64,000 nucleotides of DNA from JABAAI01 sp965242745. Its GTDB lineage: Bacteria; Spirochaetota; Leptospiria; Leptospirales; Leptonemataceae. The position numbers were made by a program, and so were the translations under genes. Every line of letters begins with the position of its first letter. The stretch's first letter is position 1. Where the stretch lies: the NCBI GenBank assembly GCA_965242745.1, contig CBDETG010000107.1, positions 69,645-133,644 on the forward strand, read 5' to 3'. Below are positions 52,122 through 61,746 of this stretch, piece by piece. The notes under the pieces were generated by a model. The model was not told the DNA's origin, made no database searches, and worked only from the letters and a program-made list of their open reading frames with translations.

Positions 52122-54778
52122 ATGGAAAAACTCATCCACAGCTACGAACATCAGGACAAACAGCGCATAAACAACCCGCCGGCAGGCCTTGTGACCTCCG
52201 CTACCGACCCCGATACCGGGCAAAAGAAGCGCTACGCTTATGACCCGCACCTGGACCCGCAGCTGCAATGGGCGGGCAAGGCCGAGCACACGTCTTTTGA
52301 AGTCCCCACCCGCTCCCTGCACGTGCACGAGCGCATCGACGCGCACACGATCATTGCCGCCGTAAAGAACAAGACGCACAAGGAGGGGCAGGGCGACCTG
52401 TTTTTTGCGCAGGAGCGCCAAAGCCCCCTGCGCCAGGCCATCGAGTTTTACAAACACAAGCATAACTGGAGCAACCGCCTCATTGCCGGCGACTCGCTTC
52501 TCGTTATGAATTCGCTTTTGCAAAAAGAGAACATGGCGGGCAGGGTGCAGTGCCTTTATATGGACCCGCCCTACGGCATCAAATACGGCAGCAACTTTCA
52601 GCCCTTCGTAGGACAGCGCAGCGTGCAGGACAAAGACGAGCACCTCACCAGCGAGCCCGAAAGCATCAAGGCCTTCCGCGACACATGGGAGCTGGGCATC
52701 CATTCCTATCTCAGCTACATGCGCGACCGCCTGCTGCTTGCCCGCGAGCTGCTCAGCGAAAGCGGCAGCGTCTTTGTGCAGATCAGCGATGAAAACGTGC
52801 ACCTTGTGCGGAGCATTATGGACGAGGTCTTTGGCGTGGAAAATTTTGTAGCGACAGATTATTTTATCAAAAAACGTAACAAGCATGGTTTCAAATCGAG
52901 TTACTTGGTCCTCAAGTGAGAAATTATTTACTTTGGTATGCTAAAAATAAAGCGCAATGTAAAATATAATCATCTATATGAAGCTCTGAGTCGCATAGAA
53001 ATTATAGATTACTTTCTACTTTGGGCTGCCAAGTTGAACTAAAAGATAAGGCACTTATACGGAAACTAACGAAAAAGAACGCGGAATGACCCGGATAAAC
53101 ATTTACCTGAAGGCGCAAATATTTATCGATAAAGTTGGGTCAGACTCGAAAGCGGGCATCCACCACCGGCAAAAGACAGCCTCTATGAGTTTGGCAAGGC
53201 GAAATCGTTTCCCTGTCCCCCAAATAGCACAATGGAGTCTCCAATATTCTAAAGAAGGATTGGAACTGCTTCAAAAAATGATTACGAATCGGACGTATTG
53301 TTAAGATTGGAAAAACACTATCACTGGATGTAAATAAGTATTACCCCCTGAAGGTGCCACTAGAGGTCTGAAGAATAAATACATGCTGGTTTTGCACATG
53401 GATCCGGAACTAGACAAAATCATACGTTGTCCAAACATCTGAAAAAGTCATCCAACGCTGCATACTCATGACCACCGACCCCGGCGACCTTGTCTTTGAT
53501 CCCACCTGCGGCAGCGGCACGACCGCCTACGTTGCGGAGCAGTGGGGGCGGCGCTGGATTAGCTGTGACACCTCGCGCGTAGCGCTTACTTTGGCCAAGC
53601 AGCGCCTGCTGACCGCAAGCTTTGATTATTACGAGCTGGCGCACCATCAAGAAGGCGTGGGCAGCGGCTTTGCATATAAAACTGTGCCGCATATTACATT
53701 GAAGTCTATCGCCAACAATCCTGATATCAAGAAAGGAATGACGCAGGCCCAAATTGACAAAGCCATCGCGCGCCATGCGGCGCAGGAGATTTTATACGAC
53801 CAGCCCCTGTGCGATGCGAAAAAAGCGCGCATTACCGGCCCCTTCACCGTCGAGGCCGTGCCGGCGCCGGTCGTTAAATCCGTAGACGAGCTGCTGGAAA
53901 AGGCAAAGCCCCTGCCGGCTGACGCCTCTGTTGCCCGCTCTGGCGAGACGGCGCGCCAGGAGGAATGGCGCGACGAGCTTTTGCACAACGGCATTCGCGG
54001 CAAGGGCGGCCAGCGCACCATCTTTACGCGCCTGGAGGCGCTGCCGGGCGCCTACTGCATTCATGCCGTCGGTGAGGCGCAGGTCCAGACTGCCAAAAAC
54101 AAAAAAAGCAGCGCCAGCCAGCCAGTCAACAGCGTCGTTGCCTTCGGCCCCGAACATGCGCCTATGGAGCAGCGTCAGGTCGAACAAGCTCTGCAAGAGG
54201 CGCAGACGCTGGTTCCCAAGCCTGCGCTCATCGTGTTTGCGGCCTTCCAGTTTGACCCCGAAGCCGGGCGGGAAATCGAGGAAACCAGGTGGCCGGGCGT
54301 TACTTTGCTCAAAGCGCAAATGAACAGCGACCTGCAAACCCACGACCTGAAAAAGAAGCAGAAAAGTACGGACGCCTTCTGGCTTGTTGGCCAGCCGGAT
54401 ATCGAGCTTGCGCGGCTCAAAAGCGGCGCAGACAAAGGCAAATGGCAGGTTAAGGTCCTGGGTTTTGACTACTACGACATGCAAAGCGGCAAAGTAGATT
54501 CAGGTAATGCGGATAAAATTGCGCTGTGGCTGCTGGATACGGATTATGACGGGCGCTGCCTCTATCCGCGCCAGGTCTTCTTTCCGCAAAGCGGCGCAGG
54601 CAATGGCTGGCGACGCCTGGCGAGAAACCTGAAAAGTGAAATTGACGAAGAGCTGATAGCCGCCTACCACGGTACCGTCTCGCTGCCCTTTGAGCTGGGG
54701 AAAAACAAACGTATCGCCGTCAAGCTCGTCGATGAGCGCGGCATAGAAAGTCTTGCGATCAAGCGGGTGAAATCATGA
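52122..54778 (+). pseudogene. mod: type III restriction-modification methyltransferase (mod), broken in the recognition domain
   Basis: The N-terminal part (52122-52919) holds IAGDSLLVMNSLL and YMDPPYGIKYGSNFQPF (catalytic motif IV). The C-terminal part (53468-54778, with in-frame remains from about 53427 reading YVVQTSEKVIQRCIL) holds LVFDPTCGSGTTAYVAEQWGRRWISCDTS (SAM motif I), the order known for Mod subunits. Between them, about 500 bases still show recognisable fragments (NYLLWYAKNK, KYNHLYE, MSLARRNRFPV) in different frames with stops, so the target-recognition part has decayed. GC-rich compared with its surroundings, pointing to acquisition by transfer. Its stop overlaps the res start. 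Confidence 0.85.
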
Positions 54779-57525
54779 CGGCCGCAAACAAAGGCATCGA
54801 GCAGCTCATTATCAACACGCCCTATCGGGAGCCGCAGGAATACTGGAAATATGAGCCTGAGACGAAGGACTTTCACCGCCTGCCAGGCCGCCGTCCAGCC
54901 GGGTATGTGATAGCCTCTAAAGATGCGGCAAGCTATGATGATCCCGGAACTTTTATTGCAATAGAGCTGGCTAACCAAATCCGCCCGCGCGTAAAAAAGT
55001 GGCGCGATGCGGCTTATCCGGGAGTCACGGGCCTTACGAGACGCCTGTTAGAGCATTGGCATGATCGCGACGAGCTGGATATGCAGCGCTTCTTTTTTTG
55101 CCAGTTGGAGGCCATGGAAACGCTGATATGGCTCAAAGAAGCGCATGACAGCGAAAAAGTCGGCATTACAATACCAGATGACGGCGGCGCTTTTCAGAGG
55201 CTCTGTACAAAGATGGCTACCGGCAGCGGGAAAACTATCGTAATGGCTATGCTCACCGCCTGGCACATATTGAACAAGCTCAGCTATCCCAAAGACAAGC
55301 GTTTTTCCAAAAACGTTTTGATCATCGCGCCCAGCCTTACTGTCAAAGAGCGTTTGGCTGTGTTGAAGCCGGCGGCTGAATCGAACTATTATGAACAATT
55401 TGATATTGTGCCCTCTTCTATGCGCGAGCGCCTGCAGCAGGGCAGAGTCATAATCCATAACTGGCACGCCCTAAACTGGGAGGATGAGGAAGCAATCCAG
55501 AAACGCCGCAGCGTCGACAAGCGCGGCCCAAAAAGCGACGCTGCTTACGTGCGTGAGGTACTGAAAGACATGTCCAACTCCCGCAATGTGCTTGTGATCA
55601 ATGACGAAGCGCATCATGCCTGGCGCGTAAATCCAAGCGCCATAGGCAAAAAAAAACACGCAAAAGAAAGCATTCAGGAAGCCACAATCTGGATCGGCGC
55701 GCTCGATCGCATCCACCGCGTCTTTGGTATCCTCACAGCCCATGATTTTTCAGCTACTCCTTTTCATCCCTCTGGCTCTCAGAACGAGGAGAATTCCCTT
55801 TTCCCGTGGATCGTCAGCGATTTTGGATTGAATGACGCCATAGAATCTGGACTAGTAAAAACGCCGCGTATCGTAGTGAGTGAAGATGCGCTGCCCGACG
55901 CAAAAAGCTATAAACCGAAGCTGTATCATTTGTTTGGTGATCCGGGCATCAGAGATGATCTCAGCAGAGCGGCAAAGCAGCATGAGCGCCTCCCGGATCT
56001 GCTTATCAACGCTTACTTTTTATTAGGCACGGATTGGCGTAAAAGCTATCAAGCGTGGAAAAAAGCCGGCTCCCCTGTGCCGCCGGTTATGATCAGCGTC
56101 TGCAATCGTACTGAAACTGCGGCGCGCATAAGGCACGCATTTGATACGAAACATATTGCTATTGAAGAACTATGTGAGGCCGAGGGTATTTTGCATATTG
56201 ATTCGAAAGTATTGAGCGAGGCTGAGGAGCAAGGCGCAAATAAAAAGCAAAAGCAGGCGGAGGCGCTGCGCAAGCAGGTAGATACAGTGGGACAGGAAGG
56301 AAAGCCGGGGGCAAAGATCAAAAACGTAATTTCTGTTGGTATGCTCTCAGAAGGATGGGATGCCAAAACCGTCACTCACATTATGGGCTTGCGGGCATTT
56401 AGCAGCCAGCTTCTTTGTGAACAGGTTGTAGGGCGGGGATTGCGCCGCACATCGTATGAGACAAATCAAGACGGGTTTTTTGAGCCAGAATACGTAAATA
56501 TTTTTGGCGTGCCATTTAGCTTTTTACCGCATGAGGACGGCGGCACAGGACTTGACGCTAAAGCTACTAAGCCTGCCGTCAAAGTGCAGCCGGAGGATGC
56601 AAAATCCGAATATGCAATTTCTTGGCCTAAGGTGATCCGTATTGAGCGCAGCTTAAAAAGCATACTGAAACTTGATCACGCAAAAGCAGCCGTATTGCAA
56701 CTGAATGCGGCTGACATACTAAAAGAGGCGACTATTGCGCCGCTCTTAGATGGGCAGACAAGCCTGACTGAACAAAAAAAGATACAAATCAAAGACTGGT
56801 CAAAGGAGCATCGAAGGCAGGAGATTATATTTCAAACAGCAAGCAGCGTTTATGATGAGCTTGGGCTCGCATGGGGCGGGAATCGGGCCTTGCTGCTTGC
56901 TCAAATCCTTCGTTTTACAGAGCAAATCATCGCATCCGATAAAATCAAACTAGCGCCTCAAATTGATAACGAAGACGAAGATATTAGAAAAGTGGTCATC
57001 ACTTTGTGCATGACGAAAGTTGTAAGGCATATCTATAAGGCAATACAATATACAAACACGGAAGAGTTAAGGCCAGTCTATCATTCCCATCAACCAATAC
57101 AAGGCACGGGGGACATGCCTATATGGTACACGCGAAAGCCCAATCATAGAACGCGCAAATCGCATATCAATGTATGCGTTTATGACAGCACATGGGAGAG
57201 CGCAGACGCCTACCAGCTGGATGAAAACGAGAACGTATTAGCCTGGGTAAAAAACGATCACCTGGGCTTTGAGATATACTATATGTACGAAGGCGTAGTT
57301 CACAAATACCGGCCGGATTTTCTCATCCGCATGAAAAATGGTACAATGCTTATATTAGAGACAAAGGGGCAGGAGAGCGAGCAGGATAAAGTCAAGAATC
57401 AGTATTTGCAGGAATGGGTAGACGCTATAAACAAAGACGGCACATTCGGCCGCTGGCAAAGCGCTGTGGCGCGTGAAACAGGCCAAATAAAAGACATTTT
57501 GGCGGCGCTTGCGCAAGAGAGATAA
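54775..57525 (+). CDS. res: type III restriction enzyme subunit Res
   Basis: A 916-residue intact Res protein. Seen in order: an N-terminal block (LIINTPYREPQEYWKYEPETKDF), Walker A in TKMATGSGKTIVMAML (about 143-150), LVINDEAHHAWRVNP (DEAH motif II), AHDFSATPFHPSG (motif III), GMLSEGWDAKTVTHIMGLRAF and CEQVVGRGLRRTSYE (motifs V-VI). The nuclease site YRPDFLIRMKNGTMLILETKGQ (PD-(D/E)XK) is at about 843-864. Res cuts only with Mod bound to DNA, so loss of mod leaves it harmless. ATGA overlap with mod. Confidence 0.92.
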   Translation: MTAANKGIEQLIINTPYREPQEYWKYEPETKDFHRLPGRRPAGYVIASKDAASYDDPGTFIAIELANQIRPRVKKWRDAAYPGVTGLTRRLLEHWHDRDELDMQRFFFCQLEAMETLIWLKEAHDSEKVGITIPDDGGAFQRLCTKMATGSGKTIVMAMLTAWHILNKLSYPKDKRFSKNVLIIAPSLTVKERLAVLKPAAESNYYEQFDIVPSSMRERLQQGRVIIHNWHALNWEDEEAIQKRRSVDKRGPKSDAAYVREVLKDMSNSRNVLVINDEAHHAWRVNPSAIGKKKHAKESIQEATIWIGALDRIHRVFGILTAHDFSATPFHPSGSQNEENSLFPWIVSDFGLNDAIESGLVKTPRIVVSEDALPDAKSYKPKLYHLFGDPGIRDDLSRAAKQHERLPDLLINAYFLLGTDWRKSYQAWKKAGSPVPPVMISVCNRTETAARIRHAFDTKHIAIEELCEAEGILHIDSKVLSEAEEQGANKKQKQAEALRKQVDTVGQEGKPGAKIKNVISVGMLSEGWDAKTVTHIMGLRAFSSQLLCEQVVGRGLRRTSYETNQDGFFEPEYVNIFGVPFSFLPHEDGGTGLDAKATKPAVKVQPEDAKSEYAISWPKVIRIERSLKSILKLDHAKAAVLQLNAADILKEATIAPLLDGQTSLTEQKKIQIKDWSKEHRRQEIIFQTASSVYDELGLAWGGNRALLLAQILRFTEQIIASDKIKLAPQIDNEDEDIRKVVITLCMTKVVRHIYKAIQYTNTEELRPVYHSHQPIQGTGDMPIWYTRKPNHRTRKSHINVCVYDSTWESADAYQLDENENVLAWVKNDHLGFEIYYMYEGVVHKYRPDFLIRMKNGTMLILETKGQESEQDKVKNQYLQEWVDAINKDGTFGRWQSAVARETGQIKDILAALAQER

Positions 57526-57610
57526 AGGGATAGCGTGAGCTTATGGCATTAGGAAAAAAACAGCCTTTGCGTGAGCATCACACAAAGGCTATGGAGTGTG
57601 ATGGCATCGG

Positions 57611-57826
57611 CTAAGCATAGTGAATGATCGCATTCCCTTCGCTGTCCCATTCCATCTCGACCTTATGCTTTTCTATATACTTGGCATAAGCCAGCATAAA
57701 CTTATGAAAGTCCAGCCCCTTCATCGCCAAAGCGTCTTTGACTGCGGGGCTGTCTTCGCCAAACTTCTTTGTAGCAGCTTCTACAAACTGCTCAATCATC
57801 GTTTCTTTTTGTTCTTCGCTTATCAT
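57611..57826 (-). CDS. small acidic hypothetical protein, 71 aa
   Basis: MISEEQKETMIEQFVEAATKKFGEDSPAVKDALAMKGL, then FHKFMLAYAKYIEKHKVEMEWDSEGNAIIHYA. AAGGAC precedes the ATG. The compact pattern of helices with an EWDSEGN turn looks like a real small protein. It is convergent with res. Not recognised. Confidence 0.5.
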   Translation of the reverse strand: MISEEQKETMIEQFVEAATKKFGEDSPAVKDALAMKGLDFHKFMLAYAKYIEKHKVEMEWDSEGNAIIHYA

Positions 57827-58333
57827 AGTCCTTATGACTATGATACACGCGCAGTGCGATAATATCTTAGCGCAAAGCTAACACAGTTTAGGGCAAAGCA
57901 AACAAAGCAAAGGCGATATAAACAAAACTAAAACTGATTCGGACACATGCTATTTTCTGCTCTCTTTGCTGAGATGCTGCGCGAAACTAGGCGCATGTCT
58001 TTAGATTATCCCGCGCCGCTTTTGCTTGGATGAAGTTACATTTTCTAAAAAGCGCGCTTTACTTCCACAAACGCCGCTGCTTACTACAACAAGGCCTTAA
58101 ACCCCGCTGTCAGCATTATGTCGCGTTGCGCCCAGACGTTTTGTTGTACAACACCGCCCGCCGTCATGAAAACCAACGTCCCTGATGACAAACGCCCGCC
58201 TGTCAGTCCTACAGCGTCCTAGTACTCAAACGCCCCTTATTACAAAATGGAAAATGCTGCTCTCAGAAATGCCTGAATAGACGTATAAGCGCTATGGCGC
58301 CTGCGTGGAATGGATGGGTTTTGAGACCGGCTC
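57827..58333. other. intergenic stretch with repeat fragments
   Basis: No gene. GC-rich CGCCGCTGCTTACTACAAC-type units echo those at 46480 and 49786. At the right end TTTTGAGACCGGCTCTTA is half of the interspersed hairpin repeat seen at 40088. The rest is not recognised. Confidence 0.5.
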
Positions 58334-59359
58334 TTAATACAAAAAACGAAAAAGATCGTGAATATGCAAAAGGTAACGCAGATCTTCTGTGCCATACCAA
58401 TGGCGCAGCAAGCTTGCCCGCACAGCGTGATTGGGCGCAAGCTTGAGCAGACCCGACAAGTCACGTCGAAAATCTTGAATCAGCAGCAGATCGCCATACA
58501 ACTTAAGGGAAGCATAATCGTGTTCTTTTTGTAGGATGCTGCGGCACTGCTCCAGAGCCTCCTCAATCATAAACTGCTTGTAATAAACCTGCGCTAACAA
58601 AACACGTAATTCCTTAGGCACAGAAGGCTTATAATCAGCCGCAAGATTGAAGTAATACTGGCTTTCGCCCCAGTTTTGCTTAAGATAAGCCAAGCGTCCT
58701 AAAGCATAGAGCGCAGCAAAGGCATGAGCAGGCGTAGAAGCAAGGGCTAAGCTAAGGCCGTAGTACTTGCGGGCTTTCTCAAACTCTGCTTTCCCTAAAT
58801 AGACAGCCCCCAGCCAGAGTGATGGCTCAGGATAGCAAAGGGAAGCGCTTCTCTTGCCTGCTTTCAGAGAGAGGCCAGCGCATTTTTTGAAATTCTTAGC
58901 AGACCTAAACTCCGCCAAGCTGCGCATAAGGGCGATGCTCTCCTGCATCCGCCCTGCCTTGCGCAATTCCTCTGCTTTTTTGTAAATCCTTTCGTTTGTG
59001 AATTGAGCCTGCTGCACAAGGTCATGGTACAAAGCCAGCAAAGCCTCCGTCTCTTCCAAAAGGAAGTACAAACGACCTAAGGCTAGATAGGCCTCTAAAA
59101 AACCGGGATTTTGCTCTACAAGGCTGAGCCACTGCCTCTTTGCTTCTGCCGGCGCCAGAGAGGGAAGAAGGCTTAGAATAGCGTTATAGCGCTTCCTTTG
59201 CTCTGCATATTGCGCCGGCCCTTCTCCTTCTGGAAGCGCATAAGCAAAGACAGGGTCTTTTGCAATGTCTTGGGCGCGCCTTCCTAGACTCCTGCAGTCA
59301 TACAGCAACAAGACCAAAATAAGGGCGGGGAAAGCAGACATCCATCTCCAACTCATCAT
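58334..59359 (-). CDS. TPR-repeat protein with N-terminal membrane anchor or lipoprotein signal
   Basis: A 341-residue protein. It starts MMSWRWMSAFPALILVLLLYDCRSLGRR, a hydrophobic helix ending at a Cys that may be lipidated, although the box LLYDC is unusual. The rest consists of tetratricopeptide-like helix pairs (FLEAYLALGRLYFLLEETEALLALYHDL, PSLWLGAVYLGKAEFEKARKYYGLSLALA, YALGRLAYLKQNWGESQYYFNLAADY). It likely scaffolds an envelope complex. It overlaps the TonB gene by 4 bases, so the two are coupled. Confidence 0.75.
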   Translation of the reverse strand: MMSWRWMSAFPALILVLLLYDCRSLGRRAQDIAKDPVFAYALPEGEGPAQYAEQRKRYNAILSLLPSLAPAEAKRQWLSLVEQNPGFLEAYLALGRLYFLLEETEALLALYHDLVQQAQFTNERIYKKAEELRKAGRMQESIALMRSLAEFRSAKNFKKCAGLSLKAGKRSASLCYPEPSLWLGAVYLGKAEFEKARKYYGLSLALASTPAHAFAALYALGRLAYLKQNWGESQYYFNLAADYKPSVPKELRVLLAQVYYKQFMIEEALEQCRSILQKEHDYASLKLYGDLLLIQDFRRDLSGLLKLAPNHAVRASLLRHWYGTEDLRYLLHIHDLFRFLY

Positions 59360-59940
59360 TCTAAGACAAAACTCAAGCTATATTCCAGCGTTAATGACTC
59401 CCGCGAAATACCTTCCGGGAAAGAGGGAAAGGGGGCAGCATGCCGTATACTTTGCAAGGCAGCCCGGTTGAGGCCCTGATGCGGGCTATGGGCCGTAATC
59501 TCCAAAGCAAGCAGATCGCCCTTAGGATGGATGACAAAGCGCAGCCGCACTGTGCCTTCTTTTGCAGCCTGTTTTTCACGGCGGGGATAGCGCTTCTGAT
59601 TCTCTACCCTACGGCGTATATCTGCCAGGTAATTTTCCAGTATGCTCTGATGCTTTTTAGCAAGTTCATTGCTTTGCCCCACTGTCTGCTCGTCTTTGGA
59701 TTTTCTAGAAGACTGCGCTGCGATTTTTGTAAATTCCCTTGCCCTGGGCTTGGGAGAAACAAAACGCAGAGCTATAGGCATTCTCTTGTATCGCTCTATA
59801 GGAACATGGGCCGCAGAGTTATGCAGCAAATAAAAAGCACAAGCAAGCGCAAACGTAAAAAAGACGTAAAAGAAATTTCCTGAAAGAAGCATAGAGCTAA
59901 ACCAAGACTTGCAGGCATAGGAAATACATTTCATCCTCAT
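59356..59940 (-). CDS. tonB: TonB-family energy transducer (second copy)
   Basis: A 194-residue protein: membrane helix FFYVFFTFALACAFYLLH (about 23-40), charged spacer, and a TonB C-terminal domain (NYLADIRRRVENQKRYPRREKQAAKEGTVRLRFVIHPKGDLLALEI, then GLNRAALQSIRHAAPFPSFP). The invariant RYP in the first helix and the final SLTLEYSLSF strand are present. It is paired with a TPR gene, a combination seen in several envelope systems. Confidence 0.85.
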   Translation of the reverse strand: MRMKCISYACKSWFSSMLLSGNFFYVFFTFALACAFYLLHNSAAHVPIERYKRMPIALRFVSPKPRAREFTKIAAQSSRKSKDEQTVGQSNELAKKHQSILENYLADIRRRVENQKRYPRREKQAAKEGTVRLRFVIHPKGDLLALEITAHSPHQGLNRAALQSIRHAAPFPSFPEGISRESLTLEYSLSFVLE

Positions 59941-60018
59941 GTTGCAGCGCTGCGCTTGGGAGAAACAAAGCAGGAAGTCTTGCCCCTTCCCTCAATCATA
60001 CGCCATCGCCCATTTTTT

Positions 60019-60762
60019 CTAATCAGACAGAGAGGCTGGAGTCGCAGCATGAGGCTTCTCCATAGCAGCAAAAAGCGGGTCTTGGATTGCAGCTTCCCTA
60101 AAACCCTGCTTGCGCAAAGAACAACTCTCGCATTTTCCACAAGGCCTGCCCTTCGCCTGCGGCTGATAACAACTGCTCGTCAAGGCATAATCCACGCCCA
60201 GACTAAGCCCCTTGCGTATAATATCTTTTTTGGATAAATGCAATAAGGGCGCATGAATTTGGACAGGCTCACCTTCCACGCCGCAGCGCATGCCTAAACT
60301 TGCCATGCTGCGAAAGGCTTCGAGAAACTCCGGGCGGCAGTCAGGATAGCCAGAATAGTCAAGCGCATTGATACCTAAAAAAATATGACCTATAGCATAA
60401 GACTCCGCCAAAGCAAGCGCATGGGATAAGAAAAGAATATTTCTAGCAGGGACATAGGTAGGCGGGATAGCACTCCTTTGCTTCTTTGGGCTTGTGTCAA
60501 ATACCTGGCCAGCTTCCTTTGGCTGCGTTTCCTGCACCAGACTGGAACGAAAGATCGCAGAGTCCAGCTTGAGCACCTTGTGGGAAAGAGCATAGATTTC
60601 AGCTAATTGCCGGGCCTTTGCAAGCTCCCAGGCATGGCGCTGCCCATATGCAAAAGAAAGAGCAAGACAACGATGGCCTTGACGGCAGGCCCAAGCTAGA
60701 ACCGTAGCAGAATCAAGACCCCCACTTAATAGAACAATCGCTGTACAAGTGGGGCTTGCCAT
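60019..60762 (-). CDS. queC: 7-cyano-7-deazaguanine synthase
   Basis: A 247-residue QueC for making preQ0, the precursor of queuosine in tRNA. The PP-loop SGGLDSATVLAWA is at 13-25, and ALSFAYGQRHAWEL follows, as does YVPARNILFLSHALALAE. The zinc site is CYQPQAKGRPCGKCESCSLR near the end, with four Cys. The ATG at 60762 is preferred over the TTG one codon earlier. No queD/E/F lies beside it. preQ0 also feeds deazaguanine DNA modification, but no such genes are seen here. Confidence 0.92.
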   Translation of the reverse strand: MASPTCTAIVLLSGGLDSATVLAWACRQGHRCLALSFAYGQRHAWELAKARQLAEIYALSHKVLKLDSAIFRSSLVQETQPKEAGQVFDTSPKKQRSAIPPTYVPARNILFLSHALALAESYAIGHIFLGINALDYSGYPDCRPEFLEAFRSMASLGMRCGVEGEPVQIHAPLLHLSKKDIIRKGLSLGVDYALTSSCYQPQAKGRPCGKCESCSLRKQGFREAAIQDPLFAAMEKPHAATPASLSD

Positions 60763-60807
60763 CAAAAAGAGAAAAAACTAAAAAAGAGAACATACAGAAA
60801 CGCTGCC

Positions 60808-61200
60808 CTAACGCTTAGAGAATTGCGTACCACGGCGAGCCTTATGCAAGCCATATTTCTTGCGCTCCACCATACGAGAGTCACGGCGAAGGAAGCCGGC
60901 CTTTTTTAGGACATCTCTGTGCGCTTTATTCTGCGCCTGCAAGGCTCTGGCTATACCCATACGGCACGCCTCTGCTTGGCCATGAATGCCCCCTCCACTC
61001 ACGCGAATCTGCAGGTCAATTTTCTTAGAGGCCTTGACCAGTTCCTGAGCTGCCAGCGCAATTTGGCGCAGGTGTATTGTAGAAAAATATCGATCTACAG
61101 CTAGATTGTTGATAGCAAAATTGCCTGAGCCATTGTAAAGCTTAACGCGCGCCACAGCTGTCTTGCGCCTTCCTACCGCATTGAATACTTTCTTTGTCAT
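60808..61200 (-). CDS. rpsI: ribosomal protein S9
   Basis: A 130-residue S9. NAVGRRKTAVARVKLYNGSG at the start, GGIHGQAEACRMGIARAL, and the basic C-terminal tail DSRMVERKKYGLHKARRGTQFSKR that reaches the ribosomal P-site. It follows rplM by 10 bases as in most bacteria. Confidence 0.96.
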   Translation of the reverse strand: MTKKVFNAVGRRKTAVARVKLYNGSGNFAINNLAVDRYFSTIHLRQIALAAQELVKASKKIDLQIRVSGGGIHGQAEACRMGIARALQAQNKAHRDVLKKAGFLRRDSRMVERKKYGLHKARRGTQFSKR

Positions 61201-61210
61201 AGTTTAACAA

Positions 61211-61663
61211 CTAAGCCAAAGCAAAGGCCTTGACTTTCTGGGCGCTATGCGGCTGTGCCGCCTCTGGGTAGACATAGAGATTTTTTAGAAGACTACGCCC
61301 CAGCGGCCCCGAAGGCAGCATACGTTTTACGGCTAATTTTACAACTTTCGTAGCGTCTTTTTGCAGCATTTGGTTTAGGACGATCTGCTTCAAGCCCCCC
61401 GTATAATTACTGTGCTGGTAATAGATTTTTTGCTCCCTTTTTTTACCCGTCAGAGCGACATACCTTGCATTCACTACCACTATGCAATCTCCTATGTTCT
61501 GATGGGGCGCATAATCCGGCCTGTGCTTGCCGCGCAAACGAAAGGCAATGGACGAAGCCATACGCCCCAAGCGCTGCCCCTTAGCGTCTATGAGAAGCCA
61601 TTCCCTTTCTATCTTTTCGTTAGGAGTAAAAGGCGTCCTTTGCTTTTGCAGTAGATGAGACAT
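61211..61663 (-). CDS. rplM: ribosomal protein L13
   Basis: A 150-residue L13: REWLLIDAKGQRLGRMASSIAFRLRGKHRPDYAPHQNIGDCIVVVNA is the signature block, then GKKREQKIYYQHSNYTGGLK and AVKRMLPSGPLGRSLLKNLYVY. Standard rplM-rpsI operon order. The extended N-terminus (MSHLLQKQRTPFTP) is slightly longer than usual. Confidence 0.95.
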   Translation of the reverse strand: MSHLLQKQRTPFTPNEKIEREWLLIDAKGQRLGRMASSIAFRLRGKHRPDYAPHQNIGDCIVVVNARYVALTGKKREQKIYYQHSNYTGGLKQIVLNQMLQKDATKVVKLAVKRMLPSGPLGRSLLKNLYVYPEAAQPHSAQKVKAFALA

Positions 61664-61710
61664 GTTTTAGACTACAAGGTCCACGTTTCCTGTACCCCGA
61701 GGCTTTGTCA

Positions 61711-61746
61711 AGAAAAATTGCGCTTGAAACAGCAGGCAGCAGGCGC
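61711..61746. repeat. 36-bp direct repeat, left copy
   Basis: Identical over 36 bases to 63141-63176 (opening AGAAAAATTGCGCTTGAAAC). On the minus strand it begins exactly at the stop region of the gene at 61746-62627. The pair encloses 1.4 kb with two leftward genes. Confidence 0.9.

Noticed and set aside
52062..52886. A 274-codon minus frame opposite the mod gene
   Set aside because: It mirrors the GC-rich mod sequence, whose catalytic motifs identify the true strand.
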